Part shown: in pieces, positions 10,125-19,066 of the stretch | Layout: each line of letters opens with the position of its first letter | Position numbering within the stretch: the first letter of the stretch is position 1 | From: Streptomyces sp. HB132 | GTDB lineage: Bacteria; Actinomycetota; Actinomycetes; Streptomycetales; Streptomycetaceae | Length of the DNA: 64,000 nucleotides | Direction of reading: 5' to 3' | Assembly: GCF_016909575.1 (NCBI RefSeq) | Contig: NZ_JAFBGA010000002.1 | Coordinates: 620,001 to 684,000, forward strand | Notes under the pieces: generated by a model | Database searches by the model: none | Told to the model about the DNA's origin: nothing | What the model saw: only the letters and a program-made list of their open reading frames with translations | Program-made: the position numbers and the translations under genes

Positions 10125-10859
10125 TCAGGCGGCCAGCCAGTCGCGGTAGCGGGTCGGGGCGATGCGTGCCGCGGGTCCGGCGATGATCGCGTCGCCCTGG
10201 ACGGCCGCGAACATACCCGCCGTACCGTCCGTGACGACGGTGCGCTCGTCACCGTGTGCGGCGAGGGTGATGCCGCCGAGTTCGTCGAGCGTGAAGACAT
10301 CGGCACCCGCGACGTCGAGGGTGCCCTGGAGGGGACGGCCCGCGGCGACCTCCGCCACTGTCGCCGCCACGTCCGCTGCGGCGATCGGCTGGATCGGGGT
10401 GGCGGGCAGCCGGACGGTCTTCTCGTCGGCGCTCCAGGACAGCACCGCGTCCATGAACTCGAAGAACTGCGTGGCGCGGACGATCGAGTACGGGACGGGC
10501 CCGGCCTTGAGCAGGTCCTCCTGGAGCACCTTTGCGCGGTAGTAGTCGAGCTGGGGCACCTGTTCCACACCGACGATGGAGAGAGCCACCGCGTGTCCGA
10601 CGCCCTGTTCACGTGCGGCCGCGAGGAGGTTGTCCATCGTCTTCCGGAAGAAGTCGAGCGACGCCTCGTCGAAGGTGGGTGAGTTGGTCACGTTGACGAC
10701 GACGTCGGCCCCCTCCAGGGCGGCCGACAGGCCCTCCCCGGTGAGGAGGTCGACGCCGGTGGACTGCGAGTGCGGCACCGCCTCGTGTCCGGCCGCCTTG
10801 AGGTCCTGCACCACCTGTGAACCGATGAGTCCGGTTCCGCCGAGCACTGCGATCTTCAT
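10125..10859 (-). CDS. NmrA-like NAD(P)-binding atypical SDR, likely RsrR target
   Basis: The 244-residue protein starts with the dinucleotide-binding motif GGTGLIGSQVV (residues 7-17). It lacks a full classical SDR YxxxK site, so it belongs to the NmrA/atypical SDR group that bind NAD(P)H and act as reductases or redox sensors. It is divergent from the rsrR-type gene and separated by two operator-like inverted repeats. In S. venezuelae RsrR represses a divergent NmrA-like gene, so the same regulatory pair is inferred here. The ATG giving MKIAVLGG is chosen over one five codons upstream. Confidence 0.85.
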   Translation of the reverse strand: MKIAVLGGTGLIGSQVVQDLKAAGHEAVPHSQSTGVDLLTGEGLSAALEGADVVVNVTNSPTFDEASLDFFRKTMDNLLAAAREQGVGHAVALSIVGVEQVPQLDYYRAKVLQEDLLKAGPVPYSIVRATQFFEFMDAVLSWSADEKTVRLPATPIQPIAAADVAATVAEVAAGRPLQGTLDVAGADVFTLDELGGITLAAHGDERTVVTDGTAGMFAAVQGDAIIAGPAARIAPTRYRDWLAA

Positions 10860-10929
10860 GTCGTACCTTCCCATGCGCGAACGAGGGCGATTTGCCGGAA
10901 TTATCCGACCTCGATCACCCTACTCCGGA

Positions 10930-10981
10930 AACTCGGATATTTCTTGTCCGGGACAATACTCGGACAGAGAGTGTCCGGGCA
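10930..10981. promoter_or_regulatory. Two RsrR-like operator sites, 11-3-11 inverted repeats
   Basis: Site 1 (10930-10954) is AACTCGGATAT, TTC, TTGTCCGGGAC. Site 2 (10957-10981) is TACTCGGACAG, AGA, GTGTCCGGGCA. Both have an ACTCGGA half and a TCCGGG half about the same centre, and the two centres are 27 bp apart. Perfect shorter palindromes sit inside (TTGTCC-G-GGACAA and CGGACA-GAGAG-TGTCCG). They lie between the divergent reductase and Rrf2 genes, as expected for an autoregulated operator. Confidence 0.75.
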
Positions 10982-11001
10982 TGGGGAGGTACTGTGAAGT
11001 G

Positions 11002-11484
11002 GTGAAGATGTCGGGCGGAGTCGAGTGGGCGTTGCACTGCTGCACCGTGCTCACGGCCAGCCGCGAGCCGGTCCCCGCCGCGCGGCTGGCCGAACTGCAC
11101 GATGTCTCCGGCAGTTACCTCGCGAAGCAGCTCCAGGCGCTGTCACGGGCCGGGTTGATCCACTCCACCCAGGGCAAGTCCGGTGGCTACGCCCTGACCC
11201 GGGCCCCCGAGACGATCACCGTCCTCGACGTCGTCCAGGCCGTCGACGGTCCCGCGCCCGCCTTCGTCTGCACGGAGATCCGGCAGCGAGGCCCCATGGC
11301 GACTCCCGCTGCCGCCTGTGTCACCCCCTGCGCGATCGCCCGCACGATGGGGGCCGCGGAGGCGGCCTGGCGGGCGGCGCTGGCCGCGGTCACGATCGCG
11401 GACGTGGCCCACGACGTCGAGTCCGACTACGGGCCCCAGGCCATGGCCGGTATCGGCAACTGGCTCGCGGACAAGGACTCCTGA
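11002..11484 (+). CDS. rsrR: Rrf2-family [2Fe-2S] redox regulator, RsrR-type
   Basis: This 160-residue protein has the Rrf2 winged helix (MKMSGGVEWALHCC, then SGSYLAKQLQALSRAGLI) and a C-terminal cysteine region. Numbered from the GTG at 11002, it keeps Glu8, His33, Cys90 and Cys110, the set reported as cluster ligands in S. venezuelae RsrR; Cys106 is also present. The start follows GGGGAGG (10983-10989); a GTG one codon upstream and an ATG two codons downstream are alternatives. The protein should bind the operators just upstream when its cluster is in the right redox state and control itself and the divergent reductase. Confidence 0.88.
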   Translation: MKMSGGVEWALHCCTVLTASREPVPAARLAELHDVSGSYLAKQLQALSRAGLIHSTQGKSGGYALTRAPETITVLDVVQAVDGPAPAFVCTEIRQRGPMATPAAACVTPCAIARTMGAAEAAWRAALAAVTIADVAHDVESDYGPQAMAGIGNWLADKDS

Positions 11485-11681
11485 CCGCCTGATCGGCGGA
11501 AGGGAGAGCCGATCCGGTCCCGCGCGCCGACCGGGACTCCCGGTCCCGCACCGGACCCGGCGCTACCGTCACGAGGACGACGTCGGGGGCGACGGGCGCC
11601 CGGCAGGGCCCGGCCCGGGCCGCGTGCACGCGGACGCGATCACGCGAATGACGTCCGGACCCTGCGCCGAATGGCCGGATC

Positions 11682-11701
11682 GATCAGGAATCGAGAAGCG
11701 C
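11682..11701 (+). promoter_or_regulatory. Duplicated 20-bp promoter motif, copy 1
   Basis: GATCAGGAATCGAGAAGCGC occurs here and again, identical, at 12838-12857. In both places TAGCGT follows exactly 18 bp after the motif, and the ATG of a VOC-family gene follows about 30 bp after it. This spacing fits an activator or extended -35 box plus a -10 element. The AraC gene between the two VOC genes is a candidate regulator. Confidence 0.7.
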
Positions 11702-11731
11702 TCGCTGTGGGGCCGGACTTAGCGTCTTCCC

Positions 11732-12346
11732 ATGGCTTCCATCACATCCGTCATCCTCGACGCGGCAGACCCCAACGCCGCCGACCGCTTCTACGCAGCC
11801 GCCTTCGGCCTGGACGCGCAGGTGAGCGCCCGGGCCTCGACGACGCTGCCGACCGGCTTCCGCGGGTTCACGCTGTCGCTCGTGGTGTCCCAGCCCTCCG
11901 CCGTCAACGGCCTGATCGACGCGGCCGTGGCTGCCGGTGCCACCACGGTGAAGCCGGCGACGAAGTCGCTCTGGGGCTACGGCGGTGTCGTGCGGGCCCC
12001 CGACGGGGCGCTCTGGAAGGTGGCGACCTCCGCGAAGAAGGACAAGGGGCCGGCCACCCTGGAGATCGACCAGATCGTGCTGCTTCTCGGGGTGGAGGAC
12101 GTACTCGCCGGCAAGAAGTTCTACGTCGCCCGAGGCTTCACCGTGGGGAAGAGCTTCGGCCGCAAGTACGTGGATTTCGAGATGCCGTCGAGCCCCGTCA
12201 AGCTGGCGCTCTACGGCCGTAAGGCCCTCGCCAAGGACGCCGGGGTCTCTCCCGAGGGGACCGGACCCCACGGGCTCGCGATCGGCTGCGACAACGGCCC
12301 CTTCACCGACCCGGACGGCTTCCGGTGGGAGAAGACACCGGGCTGA
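11732..12346 (+). CDS. VOC-superfamily (glyoxalase/bleomycin-resistance fold) protein
   Basis: The 204-residue protein starts MASITSVILDAADPNAADRFYAAAFGL, the typical first beta-alpha unit of a VOC module. A second module begins near IDQIVLLLGVEDVLAGKKFY, ending in TDPDGFRWE. Members are metal-dependent enzymes or binding proteins for glyoxal adducts, aromatics or drugs; the substrate is not evident. It is driven by the duplicated motif at 11682. It probably forms a small regulon with the AraC gene and the second VOC gene downstream. Confidence 0.85.
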   Translation: MASITSVILDAADPNAADRFYAAAFGLDAQVSARASTTLPTGFRGFTLSLVVSQPSAVNGLIDAAVAAGATTVKPATKSLWGYGGVVRAPDGALWKVATSAKKDKGPATLEIDQIVLLLGVEDVLAGKKFYVARGFTVGKSFGRKYVDFEMPSSPVKLALYGRKALAKDAGVSPEGTGPHGLAIGCDNGPFTDPDGFRWEKTPG

Positions 12347-12433
12347 GGTGCGCCCGGCCTCCCTCCTCGGCGCGCCCACCCGCCGGGCTGGACACACTGG
12401 GCAAGTCCGGGCCGGCGTGGCACGATCGCGCAC

Positions 12434-12883
<450 letters not shown>

Positions 12884-12888
12884 CGGCC

Positions 12889-13299
12889 ATGGACATCACC
12901 ATTCACACGAGCGTCCTCCCGCACGACGACCCGGACGCCTCGCTGGCCTTCTACCGCGACACCCTGGGTTTCGAGGTCCGCAGCGACGTCGGAACCGGCA
13001 GGATGCGCTGGATCACGGTCGGCCCCGCCGGCAGCCCCGGCACGTCCATCCTCCTGGCACCTCCGGCCGCCGACCCGGGCATCACCGAGGACGAGCGCCG
13101 CACCGTCGTCGAGATGATGGCCAAGGGCACCTACGGATGGATCCTCCTGGCCACCAAGGACCTCGACGGGACCTTCGAGAGGCTGCAGGCCGGCGACGCG
13201 GATGTCATCCAGGAGCCGACCGAGCAGCCGTACGGCGTGCGCGACTGCGCCTTCCGTGACCCCGCGGGCAACCAGATCCGCATCCAGGAACTGCGCTGA
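12889..13299 (+). CDS. VOC-superfamily protein
   Basis: This 136-residue protein is a single VOC module: MDITIHTSVLPHDDPDASLAFYRDTLGFEVRSDV at the N-terminus and VRDCAFRDPAGNQIRIQEL at the C-terminus. The second half supplies the metal-ligand glutamate or glutamine position. It resembles glyoxalase/bleomycin-resistance-like proteins that often accompany a small AraC regulator in Streptomyces. A GTG three codons upstream (12880) is a possible start, but the ATG is preferred. No specific substrate is suggested by the sequence. Confidence 0.88.
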   Translation: MDITIHTSVLPHDDPDASLAFYRDTLGFEVRSDVGTGRMRWITVGPAGSPGTSILLAPPAADPGITEDERRTVVEMMAKGTYGWILLATKDLDGTFERLQAGDADVIQEPTEQPYGVRDCAFRDPAGNQIRIQELR

Positions 13300-13624
13300 G
13301 CCCTGCGCGCCCGTAACTGCGGCCGACGAGGCCGGTCGCCGGCATCCGCGGCCGAAACCGTCGGCCGCCCCGTGCCGGGCGACCCGCGCCGTCAGCACGC
13401 GGCCGACGGCCGGCTCGTCGTACGCGCGGCCCGGCCGATCGAGTCCGAGGCGGTGCGTGGCGACCGGGGCTCGGGGCCGCACGACGGCGACACATCTCCC
13501 AGGGCTCGTGCCCCGCTCGCACGGGCCAGGCGTGCCATCGCGAGGGGCCCCTCGAATTCTGGCGATCCGACGGCTGCCCCCGGTTATCCTGCGTCGTTCT
13601 GAACAGGCCAGGGAGGTCTCCAGC

Positions 13625-14170
13625 ATGAGCAGCACCACGTCGCCTTTTCCAGATCGGATCGAACTCACGGGGGAGGGCCTCGTCCTGCGCGACTGGACCG
13701 AAGCGGACCTGGTCGCGATGCCGGATCTGTTCGACCACGCGGACATCGCGTACTGGACACCGATCGTCTCCCCCTTCGACGAAGCGGCCGCTCGCGTACG
13801 GCTCGACCGGGACCGGCAGCTGCGGGCGGAGGGCACGGCCGTCCTGCTCGCCATCACCACGGACGGCCGCGCACCACTCGGCGAGGTCATGCTGCGGCGC
13901 GCTCCCGAGGGCATGGAGATCGGCTACGCGGTCGGCCCGGCACACCGCGGCCAGGCACTGGCCTCACGCGCGGTCCGGGTGATGGCCGCGTACGCCTTCG
14001 AGCAGCTGGGCGTGGACCAGGTCATTCTGGAACTGGAGGCCGAGAACGCCGCCAGCGTGGGCGTGGCCGTCAAGGCGGGCTTCAGCCTGCTCGACGTTCC
14101 CCTGATCAAGGGGGAGGAGAAGGGACGCTCCTACGCCCTGCAGACGTGGGGCCTGAGCTCCACCACGTGA
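13625..14170 (+). CDS. GNAT-family N-acetyltransferase
   Basis: This 181-residue protein follows the RimJ/RimL-like plan: LTGEGLVLRDWTEADL at the N-terminus, then an acetyl-CoA binding region EIGYAVGPAHRGQALASRAV (the R-G-Q-A motif A), then LELEAENAASVGVAVKAGF. The acceptor is unknown. The ATG follows AGGGAGGTCTCCAGC, a good ribosome-binding site. It is the last gene before the first tRNA-Ser-derived repeat at 14257. The roughly 320 bp before it (13300-13624) hold no gene I can recognise. Confidence 0.88.
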   Translation: MSSTTSPFPDRIELTGEGLVLRDWTEADLVAMPDLFDHADIAYWTPIVSPFDEAAARVRLDRDRQLRAEGTAVLLAITTDGRAPLGEVMLRRAPEGMEIGYAVGPAHRGQALASRAVRVMAAYAFEQLGVDQVILELEAENAASVGVAVKAGFSLLDVPLIKGEEKGRSYALQTWGLSSTT

Positions 14171-14256
14171 CGGGCTGACGGCGCGACTCCCGGGAGCTGG
14201 GCCTGTGTGCGACCGGCAGGGACGAGCCGAGAGCAAGCCTGCGACCCCGACGTGCG

Positions 14257-14366
14257 GCCGAAGGGCCCACCGCGAACGGTGGGCCCTTCGACGTATCGCC
14301 CGGTGCGAGCGATGGCGGAGGATGCGAGATCCGAACCCGTGAGGGTCCGGCTCCCACACGCTTTCG
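14257..14366 (-). repeat. tRNA-Ser attachment-site remnant A (terminator plus degenerate tRNA 3' half)
   Basis: The left part (14261-14288) is a hairpin, AAGGGCCCACCG with CGGTGGGCCCTT, followed by CGACGTATCGCCCGGTG. That is the same terminator and leader found next to the intact tRNA-Ser at 31528. From 14315, GCGGAGGATGCGAGATCC corresponds to the acceptor and T arms on the minus strand, then the long variable arm, ending in the anticodon loop at 14366. The 5' half of the tRNA is absent. The loop reads CTCGAAA (anticodon CGA) rather than TTGGAAA, so this copy derives from a different or diverged serine tRNA. It marks the left edge of the array. Confidence 0.7.
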
Positions 14367-14441
14367 AGGCACGACCCCTGCGAGGCGGTCAGCAACACCG
14401 GTGATCCGAGGGCTGCCGGAGGCCCGGGGCGCCCCGTCCGC

Positions 14442-15218
14442 CTATTCGGGAAAGGGGCCGCGGACCGAGACGCCGCCGTCCAGCACGATCTGCTGACCGG
14501 TGATGTAGCGCGCGTCGTCCGAGGCCAGGTAGACGGCCGCGGCAGCCATCTCCTCCGACGTGCCGAAGCGGCCCGCCGGGATCTCGGGGACCCATTCGCC
14601 GGAGGAGTTGGCGTTGACGGCGGTGTTGATCGCCCCACCTGCCACGATGTTCATCCGGATGTCGTCGGCCGCGTACTCGGCCGCGACCGTCCGCGCCAGG
14701 CTGTACAGGCCGGCCTTGGCGGCGCCGTAACCGGCCTGCTTCGGTGCGGCCATGAATCCGGTGACCGAGCCGACGCTGACGATGTTCCCGCCGGTGCCCT
14801 GTTCCAGGAACAGCCGCAGGACGTGCCGCACCGCGCGAACCACGTAGCGCAGGTTCACGTCGTAGACGGTGTCCCAGTCCTCGTCGGCCATCTCATGCAG
14901 CTTGACCGCGGGTACGAACGCCACTTGCCCACCGACCACAGTGACCAGCACGTCCAGTCCGCCGAGCCGTTCGGCCGCGCCTGTGATCATGGCTTCGAGC
15001 TGCTCGAGGGAGCGGACGTCGGCGCTCAGCGCATGCGCGACATGTCCGGCCGCACGCAACTCGTCCGCCGCCTCGGCTGCCCGTGCGCCATCCACGTCGA
15101 CCACCACCACGGCCGCCCCGGCGGCCGCACAGGCACGGACGATGCTCCGGCCTATCCCGGCCCCACCACCACCGATCACCAGAGCCCGCTTGCCGTCGAG
15201 CCTGCTCAACCCGGCCAT
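14442..15218 (-). CDS. Classical short-chain dehydrogenase/reductase
   Basis: This 258-residue SDR has the NAD(P) motif GGGGAGIGRSI (about residues 17-27), VDVDG as the cofactor-selecting acidic segment (an aspartate, so NAD is likely), SVGS as the catalytic serine region, and YGAAKAG with the catalytic YxxxK pair. The C-terminal YITGQQIVLDGGVSV is typical of FabG-like enzymes. The start is fixed by GGGGGAGGGTGC just upstream of the ATG at 15218. The substrate is unknown. It is the first gene inside the tRNA-Ser accessory region. Confidence 0.9.
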   Translation of the reverse strand: MAGLSRLDGKRALVIGGGGAGIGRSIVRACAAAGAAVVVVDVDGARAAEAADELRAAGHVAHALSADVRSLEQLEAMITGAAERLGGLDVLVTVVGGQVAFVPAVKLHEMADEDWDTVYDVNLRYVVRAVRHVLRLFLEQGTGGNIVSVGSVTGFMAAPKQAGYGAAKAGLYSLARTVAAEYAADDIRMNIVAGGAINTAVNANSSGEWVPEIPAGRFGTSEEMAAAAVYLASDDARYITGQQIVLDGGVSVRGPFPE

Positions 15219-16075
15219 GCACCCTCCCCCGACTTCGATTTGCCCAAGGCTATCGACACGACGGCCGACGAGTGAGAAGCAGGGAGGACATGCCGACGGC
15301 GGAGGCGGTGAAGGCGGTGGGGCCACCCGTGCCGGCACCACCGAAACGTGGACGCCCTTCATCGGACCGACACTGACACTCCGGTGCCTCGCAGACCAGT
15401 TTGTCCGCGAGGTCTCAGGGATACCTGGACGTGGATATCAGTGCATCGGCCGTCCCTGAACGGCCTCCGAGCCGCTCGAGACGCGACACACAGCGATGCG
15501 CACTCCACACACCGGCGCGCATGACCGCACGGAGGAGCGCCATGTCCGGGCGACGGGGACCACCGACTTCGGGAACTGTCGGCCGGAACACGGCCTGCTG
15601 GCCGAAGCAGAGTTGCTCATGACGTGCCGCCGGTCCGGCTGCCTGAACGAGGATCCGGCGACCAGGCCGATGCTCCGGCGCACGAATTGCTGAAGAACGA
15701 CGAGAACCCGCAGGGCCTCGATCTCTCGCTCCTCACCGCGGGTCGAGGAGGCTGCCCGTGCCTGGAGCACAGGGCCTCGGCCACGTACGACGACATGCCT
15801 CCTTCTGACGCCTGTTTCGCTGCGGGACCTTCGACGTTCGGAGGAACTGAAGAGTCCGGTGGGCCCGAGCCTCGGGCCACTTTCCAGGGACGGACTACGG
15901 ATCGCGCTTGAACCATCGAGCAGCGATCACCATCCGGCGGTCACGCCGCCGGCAGGCCGAAACCAACAGGGATCGCCACAGACCGGTCAAGCCCGTTTCC
16001 AACTGCTCGCACAACTCTGAGTGGAACTACCCCACCGAGAGAAAACAGCAGCATGGCTTCTGCCCGAAGGCCTTT
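15219..16075. other. About 860 bp without a recognisable gene
   Basis: Several short open frames occur on both strands (the longest about 95-110 codons), but none has a ribosome-binding site, a domain, or the codon-position bias of its neighbours. The stretch lies within the accessory region and may hold decayed genes. I see no RNA gene or repeat in it. Confidence 0.5.
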
Positions 16076-16267
16076 CTATTCCTTTCCCTTCCCCTTGTTC
16101 CTGCTGATCAGACTCACGGGCGCACAGATCACCCCGCCGGCAACGAGCAGTACTCCGAGTTCCAGAGCAGGCGAAGTCCCTGAGGAAAGCACCAGGAGGA
16201 GCGCGCCGCAGAGTGCAGCGAGGAGGCCGAAGAGAAGGATCTGGCGACCTCTACCCGGTTGAATCAT
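16076..16267 (-). CDS. Small two-helix membrane protein
   Basis: The 63-residue product has a short basic N-terminus (MIQPGRGRQ), a hydrophobic helix ILLFGLLAALCGALLLVLSSG, a second hydrophobic stretch LELGVLLVAGGVICAPVSLI, and a basic tail SRNKGKGKE. It has no known domain I recognise. The ATG follows AAAGGGAGCACGAA, a plausible ribosome-binding site. It lies downstream of the two membrane-anchored HTH genes on the same strand and might belong with them. The function is unknown. Confidence 0.6.
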   Translation of the reverse strand: MIQPGRGRQILLFGLLAALCGALLLVLSSGTSPALELGVLLVAGGVICAPVSLISRNKGKGKE

Positions 16268-16340
16268 TTCGTGCTCCCTTTCTCGAATCGGCTGGTGCCG
16301 GCGAAAGGGGCTACTCACGGCGGCACCACAGCGCCTCCAG

Positions 16341-17315
16341 CTACGAGGACCGCAGCAGAAGGCCACCTGCAACGGCGCCGTCATCGAGCCGCCGCTCGCT
16401 GACGTGCGTCGGTCGGGCCTGCCCTCTGCCGGAGCCCGAATGGACCGAGGGCGAGAGGGCCCGGGGCTTGGCGGGAGGTTCGGTCACCCGGGCCTCGAAG
16501 CACTCCCGCTCGCCGTCGGCCGACGTCGGCCGGAAGCAGGCCCGGACGGCGCCGCCGAAAGTGACCTCGGTCATCTCGGTGTAGACGAAGGTCGCCGCAT
16601 CCTCCGCGTTCCCGATGCGCACGGTGTGGGTCGGTCCGTCCGCCGTCACGTCCACCTGGTCTCCGATCTCGGCCCCCCAGGCTCGTACCCAGCTCGCACC
16701 GCACTTCTCGCTGTGGCGAAGCTCGATGTGGGCGCCGGTGGCTGTGCGGTGCGCGGCGAGAGTGTCGGGGTCGATGCCACAGATCAAGCGCATCGGATCC
16801 CGCCCTTCGCAGGCGGCGCCGTGGCACAACGGAGCGAAGGAGAAGGGGACGGAAGAGGGCGACGGTTCGTCCCTGGGCGCCTCGGAGTCCGGCAGCAGGA
16901 GGAGCAGCACGACGCCGACACCACCGACGATCACGCTGTAGGCCGACGCCAGCAGCACCAGGAGCCTGGTCCGTCCAAGGCGTCGCCGAGGCCCTTCGGC
17001 CGTGGCTGTCTCCACGATCGGTGGCGGCGGACCGTCCCCCGAAGAGGGAGGGGCGGGCTGGGGGGTGGCCATCGCGCGTCCGCTCCAGCGCAACTCGGCG
17101 ATCTCCCAGAGGGCCAGCAGCCGGCCCTGCGGCTGGTGCGCGAGACGGCACAGTTCCTCTACGGCCTGGCGCGGAGGCAGGGCCTTGCCGTTGAGGTAGC
17201 GCTCCCACGAGGACTTGCTGTAAGCCGTCCGCTCCGCCAGCGCGGCCAGGCTCAGCCCCGCGTCGGCCCGCAGGTCCCGCAACCCCGCGACCAGCCGGGT
17301 ATGTTCCGGGGTCAC
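16341..17315 (-). CDS. Membrane-anchored HTH protein with extracytoplasmic DUF2690-like domain
   Basis: The 324-residue protein has an N-terminal XRE-type helix-turn-helix (residues 5-55, including SLAALAERTAYSKSSWERYLNG), a proline-rich linker, one transmembrane helix (about 117-141), and an outer domain of about 150 residues. The outer domain contains paired cysteines (LCHGAACEGRDP, RLICGIDPDT, IELRHSEKCGASW), the layout of DUF2690 proteins found next to HTH domains in Streptomyces. The GTG start overlaps the stop of the upstream HTH gene as GTGA, and GGGAGG lies 10 bp before it. It may be a one-component sensor, a rod-shape-like scaffold or a nucleoid-membrane tether; the partner is unknown. 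Confidence 0.75.
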   Translation of the reverse strand: MTPEHTRLVAGLRDLRADAGLSLAALAERTAYSKSSWERYLNGKALPPRQAVEELCRLAHQPQGRLLALWEIAELRWSGRAMATPQPAPPSSGDGPPPPIVETATAEGPRRRLGRTRLLVLLASAYSVIVGGVGVVLLLLLPDSEAPRDEPSPSSVPFSFAPLCHGAACEGRDPMRLICGIDPDTLAAHRTATGAHIELRHSEKCGASWVRAWGAEIGDQVDVTADGPTHTVRIGNAEDAATFVYTEMTEVTFGGAVRACFRPTSADGERECFEARVTEPPAKPRALSPSVHSGSGRGQARPTHVSERRLDDGAVAGGLLLRSS

Positions 17316-18133
17316 GTCGGATCTGCCTCCCGCAGTGCATTCCAGGTGGGCGGGTCGATGACTCCGTTCACGATCAGCCCGTTCCTCTTCTGCAGGTGCT
17401 CGACCGCTCGTCGCGTCTTCGGGCCGAAGATGCCGTCGATGTCCCCCGGAACGGTACCCGCCCGGCGTAGCAGGCACTGGGCCTCGGCCACTTCGAGGCC
17501 GAGCTGGGTGTTGGAGAGGAGCACGTCCGCGGTCGGGCTCAGGCCCGCTTGCCAGCGGCCGTCGCGTCTCTCCAGGCGGCAGGTGTAGATGACCGGGACC
17601 AGGGTCTCCGACACGGTGGCCGGCGCGGTCGCGACCGCGTCGTCGTGCTGGTGGGCGAGCTGGGTGCGGGCCTCGGTGAGCCGCACGGCCAGCAGGAGGG
17701 CCACAGAGACGGACAGGACGGTGACCACGGTCGCCGCGGTCAGCGCGGCGCGCAGGTGGCGCCCGTACGGCTGCCGCTCCCCGGGGACCTGAGCCGGGGC
17801 CGAGGCCGGCTCGGACGCCGGGTCCGCGGCCGGGCTCTCGGACGCCGGGGCCGCGACCGGCCGTCCCTCCAGCCAGTGCTGGGCGGCGATCTCGCGCAGT
17901 GCCAGCAGGCGGACCGGATCCTCACCGCCGACCCGGGACATCGCCGCCACGGCCTCCTGCGGCGGCAGGGACCTACCGTTCAGGTATCTCTGCCACGACT
18001 TCGCGCTGTACCCGGTCCGCGCGGCCAGTTGCCGCGAGCTGAGCCCGCTCCGGTCCTTCAGCCCGCGCAGCCGGACGATCAGCTGACGTGCGGGCGGGGG
18101 CAGTTGCGCGGGCAGTTCCTTCCAGCGGGGCAC
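17312..18133 (-). CDS. Membrane-anchored HTH protein with extracytoplasmic peptidoglycan-binding domain
   Basis: The 273-residue protein repeats the same plan as its neighbour: an XRE-type helix-turn-helix (residues 25-65, SSRQLAARTGYSAKSWQRYLNG), an Ala/Pro-rich linker, one transmembrane helix (about 130-151), and then a PG_binding_1 domain (about 210-270) with DIDGIFGPKTRRAVEHLQKRNG. The two HTH segments are clearly related to each other. The outer domain should contact peptidoglycan while the HTH lies in the cytoplasm, suggesting cell-wall sensing linked to transcription. The start GTG at 18133 is chosen for GGGAAAAGC upstream. The two genes are translationally coupled. Confidence 0.78.
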   Translation of the reverse strand: MPRWKELPAQLPPPARQLIVRLRGLKDRSGLSSRQLAARTGYSAKSWQRYLNGRSLPPQEAVAAMSRVGGEDPVRLLALREIAAQHWLEGRPVAAPASESPAADPASEPASAPAQVPGERQPYGRHLRAALTAATVVTVLSVSVALLLAVRLTEARTQLAHQHDDAVATAPATVSETLVPVIYTCRLERRDGRWQAGLSPTADVLLSNTQLGLEVAEAQCLLRRAGTVPGDIDGIFGPKTRRAVEHLQKRNGLIVNGVIDPPTWNALREADPT

Positions 18134-18556
18134 GCTTTTCCCATCACGTTCCGGACCGCAGGCGCGGCCTCCATGCGTCGCTCTCATTCTGCATCAGTCG
18201 TTACGGGCGACACAGATTTGCCGCGACAGCCTGGCGGGCCTCCGCCAAGGTGCGGAACCGGGCGTGCGCCGTTGTCCCGTCGCACGGACATGGCGGTCGG
18301 CGTCTCCGCAGGCCGGAAGGCGGGACGTCCCGGGACGGGGTCACTTCCGCGGCAGTTGTAGCCGACCGCCGTGCCGCTCCCGCAGTCTGTTGCCGAGCCG
18401 GCCGGAGAAGGTCGCCGGTCACGCCACCTCAGAGGAGTTTTCCCAAGACGCCGGACAGAAAGCTGACGGTGGCCCTGAGACATTCACGAACCCTCATCAG
18501 AGGTTCGTGAAGGAATTCGTCTCCGAAACGAAACCACGGACCAGAAGGATTGAATC

Positions 18557-19066
18557 GTGCAACGAGTATCCATGTCCCCCCACATGCGCATCGGAGTGCT
18601 GGGGGCGCTGTCTCTCCTTATGGCCGCCGGCCTGACGGCGAGCCCGGCGATGACCACCCCGGCCCACGCCGCCTATGGGCCCTGCAACACCACCTCGTGG
18701 CGTGACGTTCCCACTCTCGGCGGGAAGAACGACTACAAGATTCCGGCCCGTTCAGGCAATGGGATCTCCTGCTACCTGAGCTACTACGAGGGTTCTTCCT
18801 CGGCAGTCGAGGCTCTTCAGCAGGCCATCACCATCTGCTACCCCGGCACCTGGGCCTCCACGAAGATCCACAACTCCGGTGGCGTCGACGGCGTCTACGG
18901 CACCGGCGTGGTCGAGGCGGTGAGGTGGCTGCAGATCAACAAGCTGAACCTCGCAGGGAGCGCGGACGGCGCCTACGGTCCCCAGACGCGAGGGAAGATG
19001 CGGTGGCCCCACTATTACGACCGTGGTGCGCTGCTGAACTCCTGCAGCAACCCGTCCACGCTCTGA
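18557..19066 (+). CDS. Secreted peptidoglycan-binding protein
   Basis: The 169-residue protein has a Sec signal peptide (MRIGVLGALSLLMAAGLTASPAMTTPAHAA, cleavage expected after AHA) and a mature part with a PG_binding_1 unit (GGVDGVYGTGVVEAVRWLQINKLN followed by GSADGAYGPQTRGKMRW). Four cysteines in the mature chain may form disulphides. The GTG start is preceded by AGAAGGATTGAATC. It is divergent from the two membrane-anchored HTH genes, one of which carries the same kind of domain, so a shared role at the cell wall is inferred. Confidence 0.85.
   Translation: MQRVSMSPHMRIGVLGALSLLMAAGLTASPAMTTPAHAAYGPCNTTSWRDVPTLGGKNDYKIPARSGNGISCYLSYYEGSSSAVEALQQAITICYPGTWASTKIHNSGGVDGVYGTGVVEAVRWLQINKLNLAGSADGAYGPQTRGKMRWPHYYDRGALLNSCSNPSTL

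Noticed and set aside
15496..15916. Short open frames of 65-110 codons between the SDR and the small membrane protein gene
   Set aside because: They overlap on both strands and lack ribosome-binding sites, domains and consistent codon bias.
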